DNA of 64,000 bases from Alphaproteobacteria bacterium (lineage in GTDB: Bacteria; Pseudomonadota; Alphaproteobacteria; Micropepsales; Micropepsaceae): the NCBI GenBank assembly GCA_021325375.1, contig JAJPHG010000015.1, positions 1-64,000 on the forward strand, read 5' to 3'. The notes below the pieces were generated by a model. That model did not search any database and had not been told where the DNA came from. It saw only the letters and a program-made list of their open reading frames with translations. Below are positions 37,185 to 45,258 of the stretch, piece after piece. A program made the translations under genes and the position numbers. Within the stretch, counting starts at the first letter, position 1; each line of letters opens with the position of its first letter.

Positions 37185-37238
37185 ACGGGTCCGAAACTTG
37201 CTTCGTGCCTGATGGCGCGAACGTTTTTAGGACCTCAA

Positions 37239-38519
37239 ATGGGAACTGCCCTTCCCACGAGTGCCGTTTTGGAACGCAGCCGGCTGGTTCGCCTCGCCGG
37301 CCGCTACAGCTTGACGGCCGTCGGTCCCATCGCGGTCTCGGGCGCGCATTTCGCCGCTTCGCTCATCTTCCTGCACAAGCTTCCGCCGGCGCAGTTCGGC
37401 CTGTTCTCGTTCCTGCTCGTGGTCGTGCCTTTCGCGCTCAGCATCTCGTCGGGCCTGCTCGGCGCGCCGCTGCTCTCTGCGGTCGGCAGGACGGACGCCA
37501 TGGCCGGCGCCAAGCGCGCCGCCTTCCGCGAGGTGAACCGGCTCTATTGCGTCTTCGCTGGGCTTGCCACCGCGGCGCTGATGTATTTCAGCCAGGCGGG
37601 GGTGACCTGCGCGCTTCTGCTCGGCGGCTACGGCGCGGCGATGACGTTCCGCTGGTTCTCGCGCTACAGCGCCTACAATTCCGATCATCCGATGCGCGCG
37701 GCGGCATCGGACCTCGTCTACAGCGCCGTGCTGATGACGGGGCTGTTCGTGCTCGTCCTCGGCGGCCATCTGTCGCTGCGCCGCACCAGCGACGTGCTGC
37801 TGGCGAGCGCGCTGCTCGGCCTGCTGCCGTTCGGCTGGGAGTTCCTGAAAGCCGAGCTGCGCCGCCCGCCCGCGGGCGTGCTTTCGGTCTACGGCCCCAT
37901 CTGGCGCGACATGACGCGCTGGTCGCTGCTCGGCGTCGTGCTCTCGGAGATGACGGCGAACGCGCACGCCTATCTCGTGACCTTCATCTCAGGCACGCAT
38001 GTCTTCGCGGTGCTCGCTGTCGGCAGCCTGATGATGCGTCCGCTGTCGCTGGTCTTGAGCGCGCTGCCCGACCGCGAGCGCCCGGCCATCGTCCATTGCC
38101 TGGTCAAGGGCGACACCAAGGGCGCGTTGCGCATCATGGTCGAGTTCCGCGCGGCGGCGGCCGCGATGTGGATCGGCACCGTGGCGCTGTCGGCGGTGAT
38201 CCTGTTCTGGTTCCCCAAGCTCATCATCAAGGAGGGCTTCGATCCGCATGCGGTCGTGATGGTGACGGCGATCTGGACCCTGATCGTAGCAGCCCGTGCC
38301 GTGCGCGCGCCCGAGAACGCGTTCCTCATCGCCGCGGGCGAGTTCCATCCGCTGGCGCGCGCGGGGCTGACGGGCAGCGTCGTCTCGCTCGTGGGCACGC
38401 TGGTGCTGCTGCTTGCCGTCGGGCCCATCGAATCGCTGTTCGGCATCCTCGCGGGCGAGGTCGCGATGACGTTCCGCGTCCTGGCGCTGATGCGGCAATG
38501 GAGGCGCGCCCATGGTTGA
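37239..38519 (+). CDS. Polysaccharide flippase-like membrane protein (Wzx type)
   Basis: A 426-residue polytopic protein with about twelve hydrophobic helices (e.g. SLTAVGPIAVSGAHFAASLI, FSFLLVVVPFALSISSGLLG, GLTGSVVSLVGTLVLLLAV), in the pattern of MATE/Wzx oligosaccharide flippases. It would move the undecaprenyl-linked repeat unit across the inner membrane. The ATG at 37239 has an AGGA Shine-Dalgarno 7 bases upstream; an in-frame ATG at 37212 lacks one. The frame overlaps the next GT gene by 8 bases. The Wzx call rests on topology plus operon context, because these sequences diverge strongly. Confidence 0.8.
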   Translation: MGTALPTSAVLERSRLVRLAGRYSLTAVGPIAVSGAHFAASLIFLHKLPPAQFGLFSFLLVVVPFALSISSGLLGAPLLSAVGRTDAMAGAKRAAFREVNRLYCVFAGLATAALMYFSQAGVTCALLLGGYGAAMTFRWFSRYSAYNSDHPMRAAASDLVYSAVLMTGLFVLVLGGHLSLRRTSDVLLASALLGLLPFGWEFLKAELRRPPAGVLSVYGPIWRDMTRWSLLGVVLSEMTANAHAYLVTFISGTHVFAVLAVGSLMMRPLSLVLSALPDRERPAIVHCLVKGDTKGALRIMVEFRAAAAAMWIGTVALSAVILFWFPKLIIKEGFDPHAVVMVTAIWTLIVAARAVRAPENAFLIAAGEFHPLARAGLTGSVVSLVGTLVLLLAVGPIESLFGILAGEVAMTFRVLALMRQWRRAHG

Positions 38520-39432
38520 TGTGATCGTCGCCATCCCGACCTTCCGCCGTCCGCAGAGCCTGACGCGCCTGCTGAACGCGCTCGCCAAGTTGGACACCAA
38601 AGCCCGCGTCACGATCCTCGTCGCCGACAACGATGTGCAGCGCCATGAAGGCTTCGACGTCTGCGCGGCGCTTAAGGACTATCGCTGGCCGCTCGACTTT
38701 TTTCTCGCGCCCGAGCGCGGCATCGCGCAGGTACGCAACGCGCTGGCCGAGCGCGCGCTCGCGCACCCTTGCGATTTCATCGCCATGCTCGACGACGACG
38801 AATGGCCCGAGCCCCAATGGCTCGACGCATTTCTCAAAGTCCAGGCTGACACGGGCGCCGACGCGCTGCATGGCGACATCCTGCGCGACTTCGAGACGCT
38901 CCCCGGCCGCCTCGCAAAACGCTGCGACGGCATCGCGCCGCTCCTGGGCCAAACGGGACCGGTCGCGATGATCGAGGGTTCCGGCAACATCATCGTCAGC
39001 CGTGCCTGCTTCGAGGCTCTGCCCAAGCCCTGTTTCGATCCGGCCTTCGCACTTTCGGGCGGCGAGGACCGCGACTTCTTCGAGCGGTTGCGCCGTCAGG
39101 GCCGCCGCTTCGCCTGGGCGAAGGAGGCGCGGGTGCATGCCTGGGTGCCGGCGTCGCGCGCCACGCTCTCCTGGGCGTTGATGCGCGCCTATCGCGTCGG
39201 CAATTCCGACATGCGCGTGTTCCTCAAGCACAGCCACACCGCCGCGGACAGCGCGCGCGAGACCGCCAAGATCGCCGGCGCGCTCTTGTTGTTCCCGCTG
39301 CTGTTCGTCATCCTCGGCCTTGCGTCGAATCGCGCGGTGGATGCATTGCGCAGGCTGTTCCGGGCGGCGGGAAAGATCGCGGCGGCGCTCGGCCGCACCT
39401 ACAACGAATACGCCGTGACCCATGGCGCATGA
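38512..39432 (+). CDS. Glycosyltransferase family 2
   Basis: A 306-residue GT-A enzyme. The N-terminal nucleotide-binding strand is VDVIVAIPTFRRPQSLTRLL, the metal-binding acidic motif is AMLDDDEWPEPQWLD near residue 100, and the GGEDRDFFERLRRQG motif with its ED pair near 185 is the usual catalytic-base region. A hydrophobic helix (GALLLFPLLFVILGL) near residue 260 suggests membrane attachment. The overall layout is like ExoM/ExoW-type enzymes of rhizobial exopolysaccharide clusters. It overlaps both flanking genes (8 and 11 bases), so it is firmly within the operon. Confidence 0.9.
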   Translation: MVDVIVAIPTFRRPQSLTRLLNALAKLDTKARVTILVADNDVQRHEGFDVCAALKDYRWPLDFFLAPERGIAQVRNALAERALAHPCDFIAMLDDDEWPEPQWLDAFLKVQADTGADALHGDILRDFETLPGRLAKRCDGIAPLLGQTGPVAMIEGSGNIIVSRACFEALPKPCFDPAFALSGGEDRDFFERLRRQGRRFAWAKEARVHAWVPASRATLSWALMRAYRVGNSDMRVFLKHSHTAADSARETAKIAGALLLFPLLFVILGLASNRAVDALRRLFRAAGKIAAALGRTYNEYAVTHGA

Positions 39433-40711
39433 GACGCTCTCGGCGCCGCTCGCGCGGCCGCGTTCCGGCTTCGGCGTCATGGATGTGGCGTTCATCGCCC
39501 TGATGCTGCTCGCTTTCGTCGGCCTGCAGCCTTTCGCGATCCGCAATCCCGCGACCGACCTTCAGACCGGCCCCTATCAGATGACGGGCAGCGGCGATGC
39601 GATCCGCCAGGTGCTCTACATCCTCGTCTTCGCGACCGCGGTGATCGCCGCGTTCCTGCGCCGCGGCTTCGCGCTCGCGACCATCGTGCCGCCGCTGCTG
39701 AGCGTGCTGCTGGGCTGGTGTCTTCTGAGTGCCGCATGGGCCGCCGCGCCCGACGTGGCGCTGCGCCGCGCGGGCCTCGCCATCGTGGTGGCGCTGTCGA
39801 CGATGTTCTGCGTCGACACGCTGGGCACCGAGCGCAGCTTCAGGCTGTGGCGCTACGTGCTCGCGGCGATCCTCATCGTCAACTGGCTATCCATCGCACT
39901 TGTGCATCAGGCGGTGCACCTGCCGGGCGAGCAGGACCCCGGCCTCGTCGGCAACTGGCGCGGGCTGTACTTCCACAAGAACATCGCCGGCGCGGTCAGC
40001 GCGATCACGGCGATCGTCTTCTTCTTCAGCGCGCTTAGGACGCGGCATTGGGCTGACATGGTCCTGTGCGCGCTGGCCGTGGGCTTCACGGTGATGACGC
40101 ATTCCAAATCGTCGCTCGGCCTTCTGCCCGTGGCGGTGCTGGCCGGGCTCGCCTACCGCTTCGCGTGGAAGCGCAGCCTCGACCGTTCCATCGTCGCGGT
40201 CGTGGTTCTGCTCGCCGTCGTCCTTGTCGCCGCTTTCGCCGCCGCCGACGCCGACGCGATCTCGCGCGCTTTGGAGGATCCGACCGAGTTCACCGGCCGC
40301 GCCGCGATCTGGCAGGCCGAGCTCGCCTTCGCGCGCGATCATCTGTTCCTGGGCTCGGGCTTCGGCACCTTCGCCGATACCGGCGCGCTCTCGCCGCTGC
40401 ACAACTATGTCGCGGGATCGTGGGTGGAGGCGGTGGCGCATGGCCATAGCGGCTACCTGCAGATCCTCGTCACCATCGGCGGCGTGGGCCTGCTGCTCAC
40501 CGTCGCCGCGATCGTCGTGGCGCCCGGCTTGCGCTTCTGGCGCATGGATGACGGCGCCGATCTCGGCTTCAAGGCGATGCTGTTCGCGCTCTTCGTCTTC
40601 CTCGTCGCGCACAATTTCATGGAGTCGGACTTCCTCGAAGGCGACGCGCCCGCCTGGGTGGCGTGCCTTCTGATGCTGGCGTTCCTCTATCGTCTGCCGA
40701 GGCGGACATGA
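39422..40711 (+). CDS. O-antigen ligase / Wzy-type polymerase family protein
   Basis: A 429-residue polytopic membrane protein with about eleven to twelve hydrophobic helices and a large periplasmic loop between about residues 280 and 345. The Wzy_C/O-antigen-ligase-like segment ITGRAAIWQAELAFARDHLF is present (as FTGRAAIWQAELAFARD), followed by GSGFGTFADTG and HGHSGYLQILVTIGGVG, the typical motif where a loop His is catalytic. In this operon a polymerase for the repeat unit is more likely than a lipid-A-core ligase. Its stop overlaps the next start as ATGA. Confidence 0.87.
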   Translation: MAHETLSAPLARPRSGFGVMDVAFIALMLLAFVGLQPFAIRNPATDLQTGPYQMTGSGDAIRQVLYILVFATAVIAAFLRRGFALATIVPPLLSVLLGWCLLSAAWAAAPDVALRRAGLAIVVALSTMFCVDTLGTERSFRLWRYVLAAILIVNWLSIALVHQAVHLPGEQDPGLVGNWRGLYFHKNIAGAVSAITAIVFFFSALRTRHWADMVLCALAVGFTVMTHSKSSLGLLPVAVLAGLAYRFAWKRSLDRSIVAVVVLLAVVLVAAFAAADADAISRALEDPTEFTGRAAIWQAELAFARDHLFLGSGFGTFADTGALSPLHNYVAGSWVEAVAHGHSGYLQILVTIGGVGLLLTVAAIVVAPGLRFWRMDDGADLGFKAMLFALFVFLVAHNFMESDFLEGDAPAWVACLLMLAFLYRLPRRT

Positions 40712-41640
40712 AACCGCTCTTCTCCGTCGTGATCCCCGTCTACAACCGTGCCGATGTGCTGGGCTGTGCGATCCGCTCCGTGCTCGCGCAGGACGAGCAG
40801 GACTTTGAGATCGTCGTCATCGACGACGGCTCCAAGGACGATCCACAGACCGCGCTGCATGCGTTCGCCGATCCGCGCATCCGCTTTCATGCGCAGCCCA
40901 ACCGGGGCGGCGGCGCCGCGCGCAACGCCGGCATCGACCTGGCGCAGGGGCGCTTCGTCGCGTTCCTGGACTCCGACGATGTGTGGCTGCCCGGACATCT
41001 CAGCGCGATGCGCAGGCTGCTCGAAGACACGACGAACACCGCCGGTTACGCGCGCATGATCGTCGACCGCGGCGAGGGGCGAACCTTCCTGAAACCCCCG
41101 CGCGCATTGCGCGAGGGCGAGGACATGGCGAGCTACCTTCTCGCCGACCGCGGCTTCGTGCCGACGATCACGCTCGTCGTCGCGCGCGAGACGGCGGCGC
41201 GCGTGCGCTATCACGAGAACCTGCGCGCCGCGGAGGACACCGATTTCGCGATCCGCCTTGCTCTCGACGGCCAGCGCTTCGCGATGGCGGAAGAGCCCGG
41301 CGCGGTGTGGAAGGACATCCCCGATCCGAACCGCACGTCGGCGGGCCGAAAGGGCGGGCGCATGATCCCGTGGCTCGAGGAGATGCGGCCGCGCATCTCG
41401 CCGCGCGCCTATCACGGCTGCCGCGGCTGGGCGATCGCAAAGCACGCCGCGACCACCGACAGGCTCGCTGCGCTCAAGCTCTGGCTGAACGCGGTGCTGC
41501 GCGGCTGCTACCGCCCCGGGCTCGCGCCCATCGTGTTCCTGCAGATCTTCCTGTCCGACCGGGCCTATCGGGGCGTGGCCGACGGCGCGATCCGCTGGCT
41601 CAGGGCGGGCTTTCGCGGACGCAGGCCTGCGCGGGCATGA
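40708..41640 (+). CDS. Glycosyltransferase family 2
   Basis: A 310-residue GT-A enzyme. It opens with FSVVIPVYNRADVLGCAIRS, followed by VVIDDGSKDDPQTAL, the donor motif NRGGGAARNAGIDLAQG and the metal-binding FLDSDDVWLPGHL near residue 100. The acidic ENLRAAEDTDFAIRLAL near residue 180 holds the catalytic ED. The C-terminal third is basic and has a short hydrophobic stretch (GLAPIVFLQIFL). The start is fixed by the ATGA overlap with the polymerase gene. It probably adds one sugar of the repeat unit. Confidence 0.91.
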   Translation: MKPLFSVVIPVYNRADVLGCAIRSVLAQDEQDFEIVVIDDGSKDDPQTALHAFADPRIRFHAQPNRGGGAARNAGIDLAQGRFVAFLDSDDVWLPGHLSAMRRLLEDTTNTAGYARMIVDRGEGRTFLKPPRALREGEDMASYLLADRGFVPTITLVVARETAARVRYHENLRAAEDTDFAIRLALDGQRFAMAEEPGAVWKDIPDPNRTSAGRKGGRMIPWLEEMRPRISPRAYHGCRGWAIAKHAATTDRLAALKLWLNAVLRGCYRPGLAPIVFLQIFLSDRAYRGVADGAIRWLRAGFRGRRPARA

Positions 41641-41726
41641 AAAGAGTTTCCCGCCGTTAACCAAACGTCAGCGCATCCGCCCGTCTAATGGCCCAAACAC
41701 CCTGAAAAGGCTTCGAAATCCGGTCT

Positions 41727-43751
41727 ATGTCGCCCGTCTCCCAAGCTGCCGATCCGGCCCCCGCCTTCCGCGCGGGCGATGTCGCACGCGTGGCGCGCGC
41801 GCGCATCGGGCTGGTGCTGGGCGTGGCGACGCTCGTCGTGGTCGCGACGTTGGGCGTGCTGATGGTTTGGCCCACGATGTATTCGACCTCGGCGAGCGTG
41901 ATGCTCGACCCGCGCAAGAACAACGTCGCCGATCTTTCCTCCGTGCTGTCGCAGCTTCCGACCGATCCGGCATCGCTGCAGAACCAGATCCAGATCCTGC
42001 AGTCGCGCGACCTCGCCGAGCAGGTGATCGCCAAGCTCCATCTCTACGACGATGCGGAATTCACCCGCGTCGTGTCGCCGGACGACGACCAGCTCGCGGC
42101 GAAAGAGAAGATCGTCAATGCCTTCGAGAAGAACCTGACCGTGGCGGCGGAAGGGCTCTCGACCACGCTCACCGTCACCTTCACCTCGCGCGACCCGGTG
42201 AAGGCGGCTGCGATCGCCAATACGCTCGCCGACACTTACATCTCCGACCAGACCGATGCCAACCGCGAGGTCGGCGACAGGACGACGGGGTGGCTCGTCA
42301 CGCGCACGCACGATCTCGCCGCCCAGCTCCAGGCGCAGGAAGCGGCGGTGCAGAAATACAAAGCCGACAACAACCTCGTCGAGGGTCCGGACGGAAGCTC
42401 GCTCGCCGACCAGCAGATCAGCGCCGTCGCCAACCAGCTCGTCACCGCCAAGGCCGACCTCGCCCAGAAGCAGGCGACCGACGACCGTGTCGCCGCGCTG
42501 GTCAAGGCGGGAGACACCGCCGACGTGTCGCAGATCCTGGCCTCGCCCTTGATCGTGCAATTGCGCACCCAGCAGGCGATGCTCATCGCCCAGGAATCCG
42601 ATCTCAACACGCGCTACGGCCCGCGCCATCCCAAGCTCGAAGCGGTCCAGACCCAGAAGCGCGACCTCGACGCCAAGATCGCGACCGAGGTCACGCGGCT
42701 CACGGGCTCGATCTCCAACGACGTCGCGGTGGCACGCGCCAACGTCGCCTCGCTCCAGGGAAGCCTCACGGCGGCCGAGAAGCAGGCCCAGGCGCAGAAC
42801 CTGATCCGCGTGAAACTGCGCGCGCTTGAATCCAACGCCGACTCCACGCGCACCATGTACGAGGCCTTCGTCACGCGGCTGCGCGAGACGCAGGACCAGG
42901 GCGTCATCCAGAACCCCGACGCGCGCGTCATCAGCCGCGCCGCGGTGCCGACGGTGCCCAGCTCGCCCAAGCGCACGCTGATCCTGGGCGGCTCGATCCC
43001 GGCGGGGCTTCTGCTCGGTCTGCTCGCGGCGCTCATCGCCGAGCGTCTGGGCGGCGCGGTGCCCGAGCGCGCGCCCGTCCGTCCCATCGAAGCGTTCCGT
43101 CCGGCGCCCGCCGCCGCGCATCGTGGGCCGCCGGTGCTGGCGACGCTCAACGGCCTCACCGATCCGCGCGCGCCGGGCGCGGTGCTCGACTGGCCGCAGT
43201 CGGATTTCTCCCGCGACGTGGACGCGCTGCTCAGAAGCGTGATGCGGGGCGGGAAGGTCTTCGCCGTCACCACGGCGGAGCGCGGACCGGCGAAGACCGC
43301 GACCGTCGCCGCGCTGGCACGCATGGCGGCGCGATCCCGGATGCGGGTCGCGGTGATCGATGCGGGCCTTCGCAGCCCATCGACCGCGCGCGCTTTCGGC
43401 ATCGGCCCGGTGCGGTTCGGATTGCTCGAAGCGCTCACGGGTGCGGTGCCGCTCGCCCACGCCTTCTGCCGCGACCCGCGCTCGTCCTGCTCGGTGCTTT
43501 CGATCGCGCAGCGTCCGGCGGACCCGCAAGCGGTCCTGGCCTCGTCGAAGATGGCGGGGCTGGTCGCCCAACTCAGGCAGGGTTGCGATCTCGTCCTCAT
43601 CGACGCCCCGCCCGCCCAAAGCACGGGCGAGTTGCGCGCGGTAGCTGGCCTTTGCGACGGCGTGCTGGCGGTGACGCGCGATCCGGACGCCGCCTCCGAC
43701 GGCTATGCGAGGTTGGGCCTGACGCGGCTCGGCCTGGTTGTTGCCCGCTAG
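41727..43751 (+). CDS. Wzz-type co-polymerase with degenerate BY-kinase domain
   Basis: A 674-residue protein. Residues about 25-450 form a Wzz/ExoP-like polysaccharide co-polymerase: two membrane helices (about 28-52 and 418-440) around a long coiled-coil periplasmic domain. Residues about 490-674 resemble the cytoplasmic bacterial tyrosine kinase, but the motifs are altered. The P-loop reads TTAERGPAKTAT near residue 515 (usually GEGKS/T). Walker A' reads VAVIDAGLRSP, with Gly for the second Asp. Walker B is LVLIDAPP. There is no C-terminal tyrosine cluster, and the chain ends LTRLGLVVAR. It controls chain length in the Wzy pathway; kinase activity is doubtful. Confidence 0.85.
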   Translation: MSPVSQAADPAPAFRAGDVARVARARIGLVLGVATLVVVATLGVLMVWPTMYSTSASVMLDPRKNNVADLSSVLSQLPTDPASLQNQIQILQSRDLAEQVIAKLHLYDDAEFTRVVSPDDDQLAAKEKIVNAFEKNLTVAAEGLSTTLTVTFTSRDPVKAAAIANTLADTYISDQTDANREVGDRTTGWLVTRTHDLAAQLQAQEAAVQKYKADNNLVEGPDGSSLADQQISAVANQLVTAKADLAQKQATDDRVAALVKAGDTADVSQILASPLIVQLRTQQAMLIAQESDLNTRYGPRHPKLEAVQTQKRDLDAKIATEVTRLTGSISNDVAVARANVASLQGSLTAAEKQAQAQNLIRVKLRALESNADSTRTMYEAFVTRLRETQDQGVIQNPDARVISRAAVPTVPSSPKRTLILGGSIPAGLLLGLLAALIAERLGGAVPERAPVRPIEAFRPAPAAAHRGPPVLATLNGLTDPRAPGAVLDWPQSDFSRDVDALLRSVMRGGKVFAVTTAERGPAKTATVAALARMAARSRMRVAVIDAGLRSPSTARAFGIGPVRFGLLEALTGAVPLAHAFCRDPRSSCSVLSIAQRPADPQAVLASSKMAGLVAQLRQGCDLVLIDAPPAQSTGELRAVAGLCDGVLAVTRDPDAASDGYARLGLTRLGLVVAR

Positions 43752-43757
43752 CGCGCT

Positions 43758-43775
43758 GAAATCGTTAACGATTTC
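43758..43775. promoter_or_regulatory. 18-bp perfect palindrome GAAATCGTTAACGATTTC
   Basis: A perfect 18-bp palindrome lies 6 bases after the Wzz stop codon and about 160 bases upstream of the ialB-like gene. It contains a central GTTAAC. Symmetry this long suggests a dimeric regulator site for the downstream promoter; it is too short and loopless for a terminator. Confidence 0.4.
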
Positions 43776-43935
43776 CGCCATCTTCGAGTCCATCGGCGAC
43801 GGACCGGCCTGCGGGTAACCTTTCTAGAAATTATTTCATTGTCTTAGGCCGCGCATATGGGATACGCGTTGCGCCCGCCAAATCCGGTGGTTTGGGCCGC
43901 CGTTCCACTTCTCGAAAGCGAGACGAAACTTCGTC

Positions 43936-44514
43936 ATGGATGACAATACGCGAACTCTGCTGACGCGCGTGGGAATCGCCGTCGGCGTCCTCGCCGTGGG
44001 CCTGATTGCGGGCTGGATCGGCGGCGTCTCCTCGGCCCATGACGGTGCCGCGAAGATCGAGGTCTTCAAGGACTGGCGCTTGGCCTGTCCGGAAGACGAC
44101 AACGCGAAGGGCGCCTGCGCGCTCGCCACCGACGTCAACGACCAGGGCAGCGGCCAGCACCTCGCCCAGATCACGATGGGCGCCGAAGCCGGCAAGCCCG
44201 ACGTCGAGATGATGGTGATCAACGTGCCGCTCACCGTGCTGATCCAGCCGGGGCTGGGCGTGCAGATCGGCGCCGACACCAAGACCGTTCCCTATGCGAC
44301 CTGCGTGCCGTCCGGCTGCGTGGCGACGATGCCCGTCGACGACAAGACGGCCGAGGCGATGCGCACCGCGCAGACGATGAACCTGATCGTGACGGCCGAG
44401 AATTCGCGCAGCGTCAGCCTTCCGGTGTCCGTCCAGGGCTATCAGGACGCAAGCAGAAGAATGAACAGTGTCGAAGCGCGGCGCCGTTCCTGGTGGCGGA
44501 GATTGTGGTCATGA
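43936..44514 (+). CDS. IalB-family protein, membrane-anchored
   Basis: A 192-residue protein with an N-terminal transmembrane helix (VGIAVGVLAVGLIAGWIGG) followed by an invasion-associated-locus-B domain: FKDWRLACPEDD, then ACALATDVND, and a C-terminal YATCVPSGCVATMPV with two cysteines that normally pair. IalB proteins are periplasmic or envelope proteins of Alphaproteobacteria named after a Bartonella erythrocyte-invasion factor; the molecular role is not established. Here the function is likely general envelope maintenance. The stop overlaps the next, related gene as ATGA. Confidence 0.85.
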   Translation: MDDNTRTLLTRVGIAVGVLAVGLIAGWIGGVSSAHDGAAKIEVFKDWRLACPEDDNAKGACALATDVNDQGSGQHLAQITMGAEAGKPDVEMMVINVPLTVLIQPGLGVQIGADTKTVPYATCVPSGCVATMPVDDKTAEAMRTAQTMNLIVTAENSRSVSLPVSVQGYQDASRRMNSVEARRRSWWRRLWS

Positions 44515-45104
44515 CATCCCTGAAGTTCCTTCGTTCCGCCGCCTGGGCTGCGGCGCTGGTCTTCGCCGGCTCGTCCGCGCTCGCGCAGGACCAGCAGCCG
44601 CCGCCGAAGAAGCCGATCACGCCCACCACGATGAAGACCTTTTCGGGCTGGGACGTGCGCTGCTATCCGGTGCAGACGCCCGCGCCTTGCGACATGTGGG
44701 AAGCGATCGCCTTCAAGAAGGGCGGCCAGCTCGCGGTCAGCGTCTCCATCGTCTACGTGCCGTCGCGCGACCAGCATCTGCTGCAGTTCGTCGTGCCGCT
44801 CGGCATCGATCTCGCCCAGGGCGCCAAGCTCCTGACCGACAGCTACACGTCGGAAGCCTGGCACTTCCATCACTGCGACCGCATCGGCTGCTACGTCATC
44901 GTGGCCGAGGGCAACCCGGTGGTCGACGCGCTGAAGGGCCACGACGCCATGAAGGTCCACGTCGTCCAGTTCCACGGCAAGCCGGTGGACCTGAACGTGC
45001 CGCTCAAGGGCTTCGACGAGGCGCATGCCTCGATGGTCGAGCTCGCCAAGCAGAAGGCGAGCGACAAGCAGCCCGCCGCGGCGCCCGCGGACGCCAATCC
45101 TTAA
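44511..45104 (+). CDS. IalB-family protein, secreted
   Basis: A 197-residue protein. It has a Sec signal peptide (SAAWAAALVFAGSSALAQ, cleavage after ALA), a Pro-rich linker, and an IalB-like domain with FSGWDVRCYPVQTPAPCDMW and HHCDRIGCYVIV cysteine pairs. The ATG at 44511 overlaps the stop of the preceding IalB gene, so the two probably arose by duplication and are expressed together. A strong hairpin (45128-45148) follows. It is likely periplasmic and of unknown molecular function. A few-codon-longer start at 44493 is possible but has no advantage. Confidence 0.83.
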   Translation: MTSLKFLRSAAWAAALVFAGSSALAQDQQPPPKKPITPTTMKTFSGWDVRCYPVQTPAPCDMWEAIAFKKGGQLAVSVSIVYVPSRDQHLLQFVVPLGIDLAQGAKLLTDSYTSEAWHFHHCDRIGCYVIVAEGNPVVDALKGHDAMKVHVVQFHGKPVDLNVPLKGFDEAHASMVELAKQKASDKQPAAAPADANP

Positions 45105-45127
45105 ATTTTAGACGTACACGGTACGTT

Positions 45128-45148
45128 CCGGGGGCTTCGCGCCCCCGG
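45128..45148. terminator. GC-rich hairpin after the ialB pair
   Basis: An 8-base stem CCGGGGGC/GCCCCCGG with a 5-base TTCGC loop, 23 bases after the second ialB stop. No strong T-run follows, but position and stability suit an intrinsic terminator separating the ialB pair from the RND operon. Confidence 0.6.
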
Positions 45149-45258
45149 CGACAATTCGGACAAATTTCCGCTCCCCCGCCTTGTTATTCGACGGCGGTGC
45201 GCAGTGTTGCGCGTTAGGATGACGCGCCGATTCCGCGCGCGTGGAGCCCCCGCCCGAG

